A stretch of DNA of 64,000 nucleotides from Diphasiastrum complanatum (GCA_029204225.1 CM055102.1:2905528-2969527), one strand, 5' to 3'; shown: positions 1 through 10,814, counted from the first letter of the stretch. Translations and numbers: made by a program. The notes: generated by a model from the letters alone, not told the origin.

Positions 1-1383
1 TGGCATCCTGCACTAGAAAGTGAGTCCGGGCTTAACCCCCAGCTGGTGACGCCAGGTACAGTCGAGATATGCTCTGTATAAAAAACGTATAATGTACTGG
101 TGTGTACCCAAAGGGAGATCAATGATAGTGATACCAAATGCTTCCATGAGGAAGTGTGATGCCTGAGAGAACCATGATAGTTGGTATCCTTGAGTCTGAA
201 GGTGATGAGAGGACATGAGTGCAATCTGCGTATATCTCTGCTCGGTATCAGGAAGTGCCTGAGCTCGCAGGATGTACGTGATAAGCTGGAAGGCTGCCTC
301 AATCTGAATAGGGGGGGGTGGCAAACTCCGCAAGGATGATCTCATGGGGAACCCAGGGCTTCGCTCGGATCATGCGAGCCAACATGGTGGTCTGTAAGCG
401 TGAAATGCTGGACCAGTGTAAAGATGATAATCCTGTACACCATATCTCTGGGGCATACAAGGCTGAAGGGGTGACGATGGTGTCAAACAGTCTGCACTTA
501 CTCGGAGCATCCCGAATAGATCTCCAGCTGGACTAGAGAAAAGTGGCCCTTCCCAAGTCTAGAAGTAGCTGCCTGTCTCATACTGAAGGTAGGACCAGAG
601 AAGAGCACACCTAGGTAAGTGTAGGAAGAGACCACCTCTAAGGACTGTCCATCAAGGGTAAGCTCCTGGCGCTGCATGAAGGCCCGAGAAGTATTGAAGA
701 CCATAACTTTGGTCTTCGAGAGGTTCACCCCTAAACCCCACTGGGTACAGAAGGTGTGTAAACAATCCAACTGTCTTTGTAATCCCTCTCTAGTACGGGA
801 TACTAATACCACATCATCCGCATAGAGAAGGATGTCAATCAGAATGTCCCCAAGCCGGCAACCGTCCCCATCACACTGAGAAATGGCCTGCTCTAGCTCG
901 TCAATATATAATCCAAAGAGAACTGGTGAGAGAGACCATCCTTACTTAACCCCAATAGTACTCCAGATCTGCTCAGAGATTCCACTACCATGACAAAAGC
1001 AGCTCAAGACCCTCTCATAGAGAGCCATGACGGCTAGAATAATATCTATAGAGAACCCTTGGTCACGGAGTCTCTGGATAAGTAATGGGCGTGGAACAGA
1101 ATCAAAGGCTTTCCTGAAGTCCACAAAACAACAGTAAACCTTTTCTCTCTTGTGTCTAGCTTCCTCAATAAGGGCTCGAAGTGGGAATATGTGATCTGTA
1201 GTGGAATAATGAGCGCGGAACCCTGCCTAACCCAAAGCATGTAATCTCTTGGACTCTGCTTCTAAGCTAGCTGCAAACTGGAGGATGGTGCCATGTAACT
1301 TCGTGAGAACGTTCCCAATCATAATAGTGCGGTAATTACCGGGTACCATGAGGTCACCATTTTTGTGGATAGGATGTATGCAC
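1..1383 (-). mobile_element. LINE-A, partial non-LTR retrotransposon (reverse transcriptase C-terminal half)
   Basis: Minus-strand reading frames give consecutive pieces of a LINE reverse transcriptase. The palm segment DFRKAFDSVPRPLLIQRL lies at about 1065-1124. A YADD catalytic box lies near 805-820, followed by VVLVSRTREGLQRQLD. The thumb and C-terminal segment runs to position 13, with GLGVNLSKTKVMVFNTSRAF on the way. Frameshifts and stops separate the pieces, so the copy is dead. It is cut at the low-coordinate side by the window edge. At 1383 it is interrupted by the simple-repeat tail of LINE-B, which looks inserted into it. Family membership is clear from the alignable second and third copies in this window (LINE-B, LINE-C). 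Confidence 0.85.
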
Positions 1384-1860
1384 CAAGAGAGAAGAAAGAA
1401 AGAAAGAAAGATCTTTATTAATGTCCATGGAATACCCTAAGGTACATAGGACTGAAAAAGGTACATGTCAAGTATGCACGGTGGGAGCATGAAAGCTCTA
1501 CCACCTAAAAGAACAAAGACACAAGACTACACGTAAACAGGAAATAATGATGATAGACAAGGAGAGCCTTATCATCATATAAATGTCTCTCCGCCTATGA
1601 AATAGTGATGTAAGGTATGTTGAGACACTGTCGCTGAACGAACTGTGTCTCTCCGTCTCTGAGTGGATGGTCGGTGGCGTCTCTGCTGCCGTGAAGTTGT
1701 AGATCGTGGCCTGTGGGCTGTCTGTCCCTCTAGTCGCCGACACTGTCTCTGCCGTCTATGCATGGAGGCGTCCGGGATCTCAGCCTCTCCATCAGAATCA
1801 GTACTCTCCTGCCTCTGCCTCCGACGTGATAAACACTCCTGTATGCTCAGTTGTATCAAG
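1384..1860 (-). mobile_element. LINE-B 3' end: ORF2 C-terminus, 3' UTR and simple-repeat tail
   Basis: The minus-strand frame from 1859 to 1575 encodes an Arg/Gln-rich tail (SRRRQRQESTDSDGEAEI) like the C-terminus of LINE-D at 13804-14217. The 3' UTR follows, with the family motif ending in CTTGACATGTACC, then a hairpin, AATAAAG and a GAAA/GA-type tail at 1387-1411 (read as TTTC/TC on the element strand). This is taken as the 3' end of the LINE whose upstream body lies at 3076-5889, because 1861-3075 is a foreign chromovirus patch. Confidence 0.7.
1423..1452 (-). other. LINE 3'-terminal stem-loop (LINE-B copy)
   Basis: On the element strand an outer stem GTCC/GGAC encloses an inner stem TACC/GGTA with loop TTAG, followed by ATTAATAAAG. 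Both stems differ from the consensus copies (GTCTT/AAGAC and ATGCC/GGCAT) by paired changes that keep the base pairing. Confidence 0.7.
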
Positions 1861-2724
1861 AGTAAGTTTACTGGAAATTTTTGGAGGGGAGTATTCCATC
1901 ATCTCCATACTAAACTTAATATGAGTACCACTGACCATCCACAGACGAACGGTCAAACAGAGAGGGTAAATCAGGTGTTGGAGGATATGCTTCGTGCATA
2001 CGTCAGCAAGAAGCAGACTAATTGGGAGGAGTATCTCTCAATATTAGAGTTTGCTTACAATAGTACCAAACATTCAGCTACGGGATACAGCCCATTTATG
2101 CTGATGTACGGTTTTCAGCCACGCTCACCCACAGCTGTAGGGTTTAAACGAGAAAAAGTTGAAGCAGCCAGAAACTTTTTAGAGGACCTAAACCAGATGA
2201 TAGAACATGCTAAGCGTAGCATCAGGTAGTCCCAGGATCGAGCCAGGCATTATGCAGATCCGCACAGACGGGATGTGCAGTTCTCCGCTGGTGAGAAAGC
2301 CTACTTGAGAGTCCCAGTCGACTCTGAAACCCTCAAATCAGGAGTGTGTGCTAAGTTGTCTCCAAGGTATTGTGGTCCCTTTACCATCAGTAGGAGACCA
2401 GGCGAGGTCACCTATGAACTAGAACTCCCACACAGCAGTAAGGTTTTTCCAGTCTTTCATGTAAGTCAGTTACGAAAAGCCTTAACCAGATCAGAAAATC
2501 TGGTAGGGGATAGTGTTCTAGTTCTCCCATTGGATCCTCAGCAACCTCCACATGAACCAGAGGAGATTCTTGATAGTAGAGAGACGCAGACTCGTCATAC
2601 TCTATACCGAGAATATCTGGTCAAGTGGAATGATCAGCCTGTTGAGAATGCCAGTAGGGAAAGAGGCAGCGTCCTTCGCAAGATTTTTCCAGACTTTGTC
2701 TTAGAGGACCAAGACGGTACTTAA
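1861..2724 (+). pseudogene. Chromovirus pol fragment: integrase core to chromodomain
   Basis: The reading frame matches the end of the complete element at 40168-41035 almost residue for residue. It starts inside the integrase core just after the second catalytic Asp region. It keeps [20 protein letters not shown] with the catalytic Glu, the SH3-like C-terminal region ([17 protein letters not shown]) and the chromodomain ([13 protein letters not shown]). An in-frame TAG at 2227-2229 stands where the complete copy has a Gln codon. The conserved TW of the chromodomain is changed to SR. It has no 5' part, so it cannot function. Confidence 0.9.
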
Positions 2725-2735
2725 TGGGGAGGGAG

Positions 2736-3075
2736 TGTTATGAGCTCATGACCAGCGTCAAACCCTAGAGAACACAAATAGGTCAGATACCACAGTCAGG
2801 GTCGTGTCCAGAGTACACGACCAACAGGGCAAGACAGTGTGAGTAGTGTGCCCCAGCACGGTCCATATCCATGGCGGGCCTAACACACTCTAGGGACCCT
2901 GTCAGCAGGACAGGGCCCCCAGTTAGGTCCTGACATGCAGTCGGCCACGTCAGTGACACGTGGCCAACACTTGGCAGCCACATGCTACTAGTCCTCACAC
3001 TGGGCTAGGAGGGGCTTACTCTATATCAGGGAGTAGGCAAGGTTGGGTGGATCAGTTAGTGTTTGCCCTACTGTG
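2736..3075 (+). repeat. Truncated 3' LTR of the chromovirus family
   Basis: It begins TGTTATGAGCTC directly after the polypurine tract GGGGAGGGAG and aligns along its whole length with the 358-bp LTRs at 35180 and 41047. The last 18 bp, including the terminal CA, are missing. It runs straight into LINE-B sequence at 3076. Confidence 0.9.
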
Positions 3076-4770
3076 TACCATGAGAAAAGGTGTCCCTCTG
3101 AGTGTAGGCGCCGGGATGAAGATAAAGCTGCAACTACATAATGTGTACCCCCGTCCTGAAGATCCTCTAACCTCTGTATGAATGTCACAATATGGAATAA
3201 GGCCTCAATCTGCATGGGGGGCACCGCGAACTCCGCCAAGATAATCTGGTGTGGTACTGAGGGCTTAGCCCGTATCATCCGGGAGAGCAAACGAATCTGG
3301 AGCCAGGAGATATATGTCCAATCAGTAGCTGTCAGACCAGTACTCCATGTCTCGGAAGCATACATAGCTGAGGGCACAACCATAGTGTCAAAGAGCCAAC
3401 ACTTACTAGTCGCATCTCTGATGTGTGAGCTGAAACATAGTCTCTCCAAGTCTACCAGTGAGGCATAGCCCTTCCGTATCCGGGAAATAGCTACGTGTCT
3501 CATGCTGAACGTAGGCCCCAAGAATAGTACTCCTAGATATGTATAGGTATCAACAACCTCTAGGGGATGACCATCCCATAGAAGCTCCTGCCGCATCATG
3601 AAAGACCTAGAGGTGTTGAACACCATAACCTTAGTCTTGGCCACATTCACCAACAAACCCCACCGTGTGCAGAAAGAAAGAAGAGCATCTAAGTGTCGCT
3701 GCAAACCCTCTCTCGTCCGTGAAAACAAAACCACATCATCAGCATAAAGGAGAAAAGCAATAATGAGGTCGCCCAATGTACACCCTCCCCTCCATCACTC
3801 CGTATAACATGCTCTAGCTCGTCAATGTAAAGACCAAAAAGTGTAGGAGAGAGTGGACATCCCTGTTTGACACCAATACTACTGACCACCTCCGGTGAAA
3901 TAACTCCTGATAGTCGGACCCTGCCAATAACTCGCCTGTACAATGCTACTACCGCTTGTATAGTATCCTCCTGAAAGCCCCGATCATGAAGTCTCTGTAT
4001 CGATAGATGCCTAGGCACAAAATCAAATGCCTTGCGGAAATCCACAAAGCAGCAGTATACACGCTCCCTCTTGGTCTTAGCCTCCTCAATGACGGACCTC
4101 AAAGTAAAGATATGATCCGATGTAGTATATCCCGGTCTGAAACCCGCCTGTCCAATGGCATGGAGTGATCTAGCATCCATCTCTGTACTGATCTCTGACT
4201 GTAGGATAGAACCATATACTTTGGCGAAGAGGTGACTGATCATAATTGTGCGGTAGTTGTCAGCTTTCATGGTGTCCCCGCCTTTGTGGATAGGGTGAAT
4301 GAGGTTTGTGGACCATGGAGAGGGAAAATCAGAGGTGACAGCTCGGTTGAATAGGATGGAGAGAAAGGGTGAGAGGATGTCGGGAGCATACTTTAGAAGT
4401 TCAGCCTCTAGCTCATCAATGTCTTTGGCTTTATGGGAATGGAGTCGTGTGATGGCCTTTTCTATAAGTTCGTTAGTGAATATGGCAGAAGTATCCGTGA
4501 GACAGGAGGTGGGAAGAGGAGGGGTATCTGGGATGGTGTACAATGATGTGGCATATGCGACCCAAGTGCTGAGGTCTGTGATCCGTGGTGGGGGTGACCG
4601 TGGAAGGAACCTCTTCCAGAATGAACCTGAGGAAGAACTAAAGAGGAGATCCATCAGTTTCTTACCCTGACCAGTCTCGTATGCGATTTTTTTTTTTTTT
4701 GTGGTTCTGCGGTAGACACGAGATATGGTTTTGGTCATATGAGGAAGATGGGAGCGAGCGTATATGAGGT
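3076..4770 (-). pseudogene. LINE-B ORF2 reverse transcriptase (broken)
   Basis: The minus-strand frame from 4738 to 3689 carries the LINE RT fingers and palm: PIHKGGDTMKADNYRTIMIS, GQAGFRPGYTTSDHIFTLRS, FVDFRKAFDFVPRHLSIQRL and IGVKQGCPLSPTLFGLYIDE. A frameshift near 3780 moves the rest into the frame 3776-3021, which holds the catalytic LLYADDVVLF, then NVAKTKVMVFNTSRSF and the thumb. No endonuclease domain lies upstream. RT starts about 50 bp after the ORF1 stop at 4789. This is either an internal deletion or an endonuclease-less derivative. The 3' side is cut at 3076 by the chromovirus patch. Confidence 0.85.
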
Positions 4771-4788
4771 TCCGGGGGGCCCAAATAC

Positions 4789-5889
4789 CTATGCCTCAGA
4801 TTTTTGGGGGTCAATGTATCGGGCCTTACCATCCTGATAGATCACCTTTTTTCCCAGTGCTTTGGCTTCGCTGAAAACCTTCCTCCTTTTGGCAACTTGC
4901 ATAGGTGTGAGATCATCGTCCATAAAGACAAGGGTACCTCTCAGCCTAGCTCGTAGCCTAAGGACAGCTTGCCGCTCCTCTATTCCCGTGAACCGTATGA
5001 TGAGTGTAGTTGGATCTCTTTTAGTTCTCCACGCTTTTTGCATTCCGTTGTGATGGTGGGAAAGTGTATCCGTGAGGAAACTGGATGCTTCGGTAATTGG
5101 AGCCTTCGTATCTTCAATTCCTCACACCCGCACATTCAGAGATTTATACTTCCGCATTTCTTCTTCGGATATGGTGGCTGAGATGACACTATTGAAAGTG
5201 TGTGTACCTTCTTTACCGTCTTCTTTGAATAGAGAGGCCCATGTTTTGGTTTCTGCCTTATGTTGCTCAATCCGTTCCTCCGATTCTTGGATCTTTGTGG
5301 TGCTGGCTGGTTCTTCTTTTCTGCTCAAGGTCTCTTCCAAAGATATAGCTAGATTCCAGTGTAATCTGTTCCATGCAAGAGAGAAGGTACTGTTCAAATG
5401 CTTTCGTAGGAGAGTAGGCTTCTTTAGGAAATGAGAGGGATAATGGGAGGGGGCAGGAGAACCATGGAGAAAGGAGAGGGCCAAGGAAGAGGGGGGAGGG
5501 CTGTGAGCAGGCAGCGAGGGGTTGGGAAGGGCCAGCGAGGGGGTGGGAGGGGCAGGAGTAGGCTGAGCAGACAGCGAGGGGGTGGGAAGGGCCAGCGAGG
5601 GGGCGGGAGGGGCGGGAGTAGGCTGAGCAGACAGCGAGGGGGTGAAAAGGGCCAGCGAGGGGGTGAGAAGGGCCAGCGAGGGGGTGGGAGGGGCGGGAGT
5701 AGGCTGAGCAGACAACGAGGGGGTCAGAAGGGCCAGCGAGGGGGTGGCAGAGGTGGTGGGAGAGGGAGTAGGCAGCGAGGGGGTGTGTGAAGGGCCAGCG
5801 ACAGGCTACAAAGGAGAGGGAGGGGGTAGCGAAGGAGAGGGAAAGGAGCGAGGGGGAGGGGAGCGAGGGCTCCCCTTTTTTCTGGCCAT
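4789..5889 (-). pseudogene. LINE-B ORF1 (RNA-binding protein, broken) with proline-rich repeats
   Basis: The C-terminal part (5043-4789) reads FTGIEERQAVLRLRARLRG then LVFMDDDLTPMQVAKRRK, the pattern of the C-terminal domain of L1-type ORF1 proteins. The same motif recurs in LINE-E near 50750. A charged helical segment precedes it (frame 5715-5122; EERIEQHKAETKTWA), in the place of the ORF1 coiled coil. Further upstream are repeats of PSLALPTPSLSAQPTPAPPT encoded by a GC-rich minisatellite. A plausible start is the ATG at 5887-5889 (MARKKGSPRSPPP), but a stop follows soon after and frames shift, so the ORF is not intact. An RNA chaperone role is inferred from the family. Confidence 0.7.
5500..5830. 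repeat. G-rich minisatellite inside LINE ORF1
   Basis: The array has imperfect units built from GCGAGGGGGTGGGAAGGGCCA and GGCGGGAGTAGGCTGAGCAG. The minus strand codes for a Pro/Ser/Ala repeat in ORF1. Parts of the array recur at 6085-6255. Confidence 0.85.
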
Positions 5890-5972
5890 GGAGACCCGCT
5901 GAGTGCGATGGAGGTCAGAGGGGAGGTGACTGCGACCAGGGTAGGGCGAGCTAGGCCAGGGCAACAGCCATC

Positions 5973-5975
<3 letters not shown>

Positions 5976-6029
<54 letters not shown>
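5976..6029. repeat. (GA)n microsatellite, 54 bp
   Basis: An uninterrupted GA run sits directly upstream of the 5' end of LINE-B on the element strand. Confidence 0.98.
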
Positions 6030-6031
<2 letters not shown>

Positions 6032-6084
6032 AACCTTGCTTCACTCCCATAGTGCTATCAATTTGTCAAAACAAACCATCATGG

Positions 6085-6255
6085 GGTGAGAAGGGCCAGC
6101 GAGGGGGTGGGAGGGGCGGGAGTAGGTTGAGCAGGCAGCGAGGGGGTGGGAAGGGCCAGCAAGGGGGTGGGAGAGGTGGTGGGAGAGGGAGTAGGCAGCG
6201 AGGGGGTGTGTGAAGGGCCAGCGACAGGCTGCAAAGGAGAGGGAGGGGGTAGCGA
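6085..6255 (-). mobile_element. Duplicate of the LINE 5' / ORF1 minisatellite region
   Basis: The sequence GCAGCGAGGGGGTGTGTGAA through GAGGGAGGGGGTAGCGAAGG repeats 5770-5840 almost exactly, and the flanking G-rich units match as well. It is probably the 5' remnant of another LINE of the same family or a local duplication. It ends at a second (GA)n tract. Confidence 0.7.
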
Positions 6256-6257
6256 AG

Positions 6258-6260
<3 letters not shown>

Positions 6261-6316
<56 letters not shown>
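6261..6316. repeat. (GA)n microsatellite, 56 bp
   Basis: A pure GA run directly abuts the duplicated LINE 5' fragment at 6085-6255. Confidence 0.98.
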
Positions 6317-6318
<2 letters not shown>

Positions 6319-6890
6319 TTCGGGGTTTTTTCGAGTCTTTCATTGTAAATTGTAATATGTATGGTGTACCGTGTGACATTAATGTTTTGAGTGACGAGTA
6401 GCAATATTCAATCTTTTTACTCATGTATGGAAGTTGGTAGTTACTAGCAAATGTCACAAATGATATCAAATAGATCATAGCTAAAACTGCGAGCAACAGA
6501 TGGATCAAGAACCCTAAATCACAGGTGACATGTATTGTTAGGTAACAAGACTTGGGAGTTGCACGTCAGGATTAAAATTTCACTATCGATTAATCACGAT
6601 TATAATGTACATGTTACCCATTAACACAGATTCGTACATTGCTACTTTCTGAATGTAATCTTATTGTTTTATTGCGATCAAAATCATGTCAGCTATGAAT
6701 GGATTTATGCTTTTCTGCTTTCTTCTTTTATGTTATGCTGCTCTCATATTGATTCGGCTAAACGTCTGTTTCTGCAAAAACATCGTCCAAAGTGTTTTGT
6801 CTTTGGCTACATAATCAACTAAACAGATCCTTACGATTTCAAAGTCAAAATCAAGTAGAGGGGTCAAATTAAATTATGAGCTCAAATCTG
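6317..6890. other. Non-coding AT-rich DNA
   Basis: No coding signature or RNA gene was seen. The leftward end of the copia relic may reach into the last part. Confidence 0.5.
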
Positions 6891-8258
6891 ATAGGTGTAG
6901 TTCAACACTTCATTCTAGCAAACTATAAGCCATAATGTAGAGTCCCTTTGACATACCTTAACACTCTTTCTACTACATGCCATGAATCTCCCTTGGCTTA
7001 GACATGAATTCACTTAAACCAACAGAAATGGAAATATCAAGACATGTTTGAGTAAGATAAGTAAGGCTACCAATTAATTGCTTGTACAAATAGTGATAAA
7101 CTTCATTAATGTTGTGCTGCTTTGGATTTGAATCCATAGGTGTACTCAACCGCTTGGACTCATGTAGATTAATTTTCTTCAGTAATTCCTCGGCATATTT
7201 CTCTAAGGTAGCACAATATCATTCTCCCTTTGCCACACCTCCAAACCCAAGCAATAGTGCAATAAGCCTAGATTTGTCATGTCAAAGCTATCTCAAAGAA
7301 ACAACTTGATTTTTTAAACAAGTAAATAATCACTTCCGGTTATAATCAACTCATCAACGTAAAGTATAATGAACATGAAATCACTTTGATGCACACTAGA
7401 TGCTCTTTACCTTCTTGTGCAGATCCCTCGAGTTGCTCTGTGTACACCTCTTCCACTAGCTTACCATTCAAAAATGCTAACCTGATATCCAACAATTGCA
7501 TCTTTCCAACCATGAAATGCTGCTATTGCTACAATGATTCAATAGTAACCATTTTTACCACTGGTGCAAAAGTTTCTTCAAAGTCAACTCCTTGTTGCTC
7601 AAAGCCACGTGCTGCCAATCTAACTTTGTTTATATATGATGAACCATCAATGTGACTTTTGATTCTATACACCCATTTACAAGAAATATCTTGCTTACCA
7701 TAAAGTAACTCAATTAACTCCCAAACATCATTTTTCTTCATAGAGTCGATTTCATTCCTCATAGCATCTTGCCAGTCATTAACTACAACAACTTGTTTGA
7801 ACAGTTTTTTTGCTCCTCAGCAACTTACATTACACCCATCAAAACCAGATTTACCTCATAATTGTCAAGCTGTCTTTGTTCTCTTGTTGGCCTACAAGGT
7901 GTTTCCAATCCTTTTTCATCTTGAATCTCATCTTGCTTTGCATCCTTTGTCGCCTTCAAATACCACTTAGGTACCTTCTTTGGTGTCTCTAATGTAGAGG
8001 TCTCAATATCATTTGGTCGTTCTTCACTTGCATCATTCTTTTGTACATCTACTCTATGTTCGAGATCAACCTATGAATCATACAAGTCTACATTGCTAGT
8101 GTGGCCATCAAGCTCATCAAAGATAATATCACCACTGATGATAAACTTATTAATATCTTGATCCTATAATCTATATGCTTTAGCTCTATCATCATATCCC
8201 GCAAAAATGAACTTAGAGGACTTTGCATCAAATCTATATATACTAAAAGTATTTTGGT
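6890..8258 (-). mobile_element. Ty1/copia relic: integrase end, reverse transcriptase, RNase H fragment
   Basis: On the minus strand the integrase C-terminal end KFIFAGYDDRAKAYRL is at about 8215-8170, followed by FIISGDIIFDELDGHTS. The linker leads to the RT start at 7762-7529: MRNEIDSMKKNDVWELIEL, then CKWVYRIKSHIDGSSY and VDFEETFAPVVKMVTIESL, all diagnostic of the copia RT (RVT_2). RT and RNase H remnants continue to about 6890 with many stops. At 8258 the homology ends abruptly against a GC-rich hairpin segment. No LTRs were recognised. The copy is long dead. Confidence 0.85.
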
Positions 8259-8330
8259 TTCCGGGCAGCTCACGCTGCCCAGTCACGCTCGGGCAGGGCA
8301 CCGTGAGCGCTGCCCATGAATGCTTTTTTT
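8259..8330. repeat. GC-rich imperfect hairpin at a copia breakpoint
   Basis: GGGCAGCTCACG at the left and CGTGAGCGCTGCCC at the right form a long imperfect inverted repeat, and a T-rich run follows. It sits exactly where copia homology stops, so it may be an end of an unrecognised insertion. Confidence 0.5.
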
Positions 8331-9640
8331 TTTTTAATGAATCCTGGGCCCACTTTATTATTAATAGTCAAATGCTTCTCTGCCCTTTGCAGCTTAAAGC
8401 CAATCAGTCCGGCCATCCGTGCTCCAGCTTCCTGCAGCCTCATCGATGCGTACAGGAAGGCAGCCACAATTTGCAAGCATAGATTTTCTGCTTCTGATCG
8501 AATCCGGACGCTCATGCCTTCTCTGCCCAATTGGGCAGATGTGCATCTTTGAATGCGCAACAGAAGCTCGGATTGTGTGTGTGATCGCTCACGGCTGAGC
8601 AAGGAAGCGGGCAGGCTGACAGTACGTCGTCGATGTTCGTGGAAATGGTGATGGTGGGCTGTTTTGTTCGGGGCCTGAGGCAGAGATCTGATGAGGTGTT
8701 GCAAACCTTGAGACCAGAGATGGCGGCATGTTCCTTCGGGCGGATCAGAAAGTTAGGTTAGGAAAATGCAAGGCAGCAGAAGAGGATCAGAGCATAAGGA
8801 TAGTATAAAGATTGATATGCTGCAGCGTTGCGAGGAGAAACTTTGACAGGACCCCCAGATGCAAAAGTAAGAGGTGGCGGTGGCACAACTTTGAGGCCTC
8901 TGCCTGGCCATAAGCGTTCTTTACCATTGACACAGCGACAGCAGCGGAAGCTTCAACAGCCACTGCCGCTTCAACCACTGGATAGCTGCGATTTAATACA
9001 CATCAACGACATTGTCAGGTTTTTGAGTATTTTGAATGTTTTTGAGTGATTGATGGATTTTGGCATTAGATTAAGAAGAATCAGGTTTCAATTTTACACA
9101 TAATAATATAAAAGAGCTCTCTGCCCTTAAATCGACTGCTGCGTGTCGGCAATAGAACAGGAATCAGGCCTATTAAGAAGCTCTCTTGTGTCGCTTTCAT
9201 CGCTGGACTTGGGCAATGGAACAATATGAGGCTCATTTGCGGATTACGGCATCCATAAGATGGATTGGATGTTAGGTTTTCATCGGTGATATCCTATTTT
9301 TATTGCTCTAGAGGCTGAAAAAGGAGGGGGATACTTTTCCTTCTTGATATTATTGTAGGTGATCCAAATAATAAGAGTTCTGAAACTGAAGTAACCATTA
9401 CACCATCCAAACTTGGAAATGCAAGTTTAGTGTGAGAAATTTTTTTCCGATAAAAGTGAGTACTGCCCGCAAATGGCAGTGACCTAGCCTGCATGGCTTC
9501 TTCCAGAGTTTTTTTAGGTGCTTAAATTCTAAAGTGAACTTCATTTCTGAAGTTATGATATTCAGTTTACGGCGAAGTGCAATTATGGCCACCATGAGTG
9601 ATAATGTATTATTGAAGGCAGTAAATTGGAAGGCCGACTT
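8331..9640. other. Unassigned DNA with two GC-richer, ORF-bearing blocks
   Basis: Blocks at 8380-8760 and 8825-9010 are GC-richer than the surroundings. They keep open frames: 144 aa on the minus strand (8704-8270), and a plus-strand frame at 8828-9015 with PGHKRSLPLTQRQQRKLQQP that ends at an AG|GT donor-like site. No family was recognised. Exons or captured gene fragments are possible, and so is chance. Confidence 0.35.
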
Positions 9641-10415
9641 GATGCTATGATAGGTATTAAAGCTCTAATACTTCCAGGTGATATAAATTTTGAGCTTTGA
9701 CATCATCTTGGGCATCTTAATGCTCAGAGCATTCAAATTCTGAAGAGGCATGATATGGTAATTGGATTGCTTGATTTGAGGTATGATCAAAAAACCGTTG
9801 GAAGTTGCATGATGGGGAAGCAATACATGGAAAATTTTCCCAATTTAAGGTGTAGGAGAGATACTCAGAAACTGGAGCTAATCCACATAAACGTTTATAG
9901 GAAAATGTCCATTGAAAGCACCTACTACTTCGTGATCTTCATTGATGACTACACTCGCAAGTGTTGAATTTATCTTATTGCAAATAAATTTGTTGAATTC
10001 ACTCAAGAAGATAGTTGAGAAACAAACGAGCCATTTTATCAAAGTTTTTAGGTTAGATAAGAGATGGGAGTATGAATCAAATGAGTTTGTAGCATCTTGC
10101 ATTAATCACGACATTCAAAGGCAAGTTACTACTTGTCACACTTGAATAAAATGGAGTGAGAGAATGAACAGGACGATAGTGGAAATGGCTCGAACAACGT
10201 TGAAAACACGGGTTTACAGAACAATTTTTGGGTGGGTGCTTGCAACACGGTGGTTGAACCTTTGAACAGGTGTCCAATGAAAGCGGTGGAGTTCAAAACA
10301 CCTAAAGAAGCCTTCACAAGGGGGTAAAATCAAAATCAAAGGTCACTCATCTTCGAGTATTTTATTGTGAAGCTTATGTCGACATACCAAAAGATGATAG
10401 GAAGAAACTAACCAA
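9640..10415 (+). mobile_element. Ty1/copia relic: pre-integrase and integrase
   Basis: Plus-strand frames, with breaks, give the GAG-pre-integrase/zinc region HLGHLNAQSIQILKRHDMV (9700-9760). They continue with the integrase core: LELIHINVYRKMSIEST, YYFVIFIDDYTRK, VFRLDKRWEYESNEFV, CINHDIQRQ and a segment like RMNRTIVEMARTTLK. The last recognisable piece, near 10345-10410, resembles SHLRVFYCEAYVDIPKDDRK. Stops and frameshifts are present throughout. It is in the opposite orientation to the copia relic at 6890-8258, so the two are separate insertions or an inverted arrangement. Confidence 0.85.
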
Positions 10416-10590
10416 GTGTGCCCGTCGATGACGGGCAGTCGATGGTGTCTGTGTGCGCGTGCAGGGGCGTGCGGCGTAGAGCGAAAGAGACTGACAGTCG
10501 TAGTTCTCAATCGAGAAAGAGACCAATAGGACAAATTGCAATTGACCAAAGATTGTCGTACGGTAATTAGTTAGACGATGACGCGAACTT

Positions 10591-10814
10591 TGGCAAGTAG
10601 ATAAGCTTCTTCCATATTTTGACCTTAAAATTATATATACATATATACATCCTCATGAGAACACGACCTCATAGCAGCTTGTTAACAAATTTGCACCATT
10701 CGTGGCAAGTAGATAAGCTTCTTCCATATTTTGACCTTAAAAATATATATACATATATACATCCTCATTAGAACACGACCTCGTAGCAGCTTGTTAACAA
10801 ATTTCCTCCATTCG
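10591..10814. repeat. Tandem duplication, 112-bp unit
   Basis: TGGCAAGTAGATAAGCTTCT starts at 10591 and again at 10703. The two copies differ at only a few positions and both contain ATATATACATATATACATCC and CTTGTTAACAAATTT. Confidence 0.95.

Noticed and set aside
10591-10814. A pair of LTRs at the 112-bp repeat
   Set aside because: The copies are directly adjacent with no internal region, so this is a simple tandem duplication.
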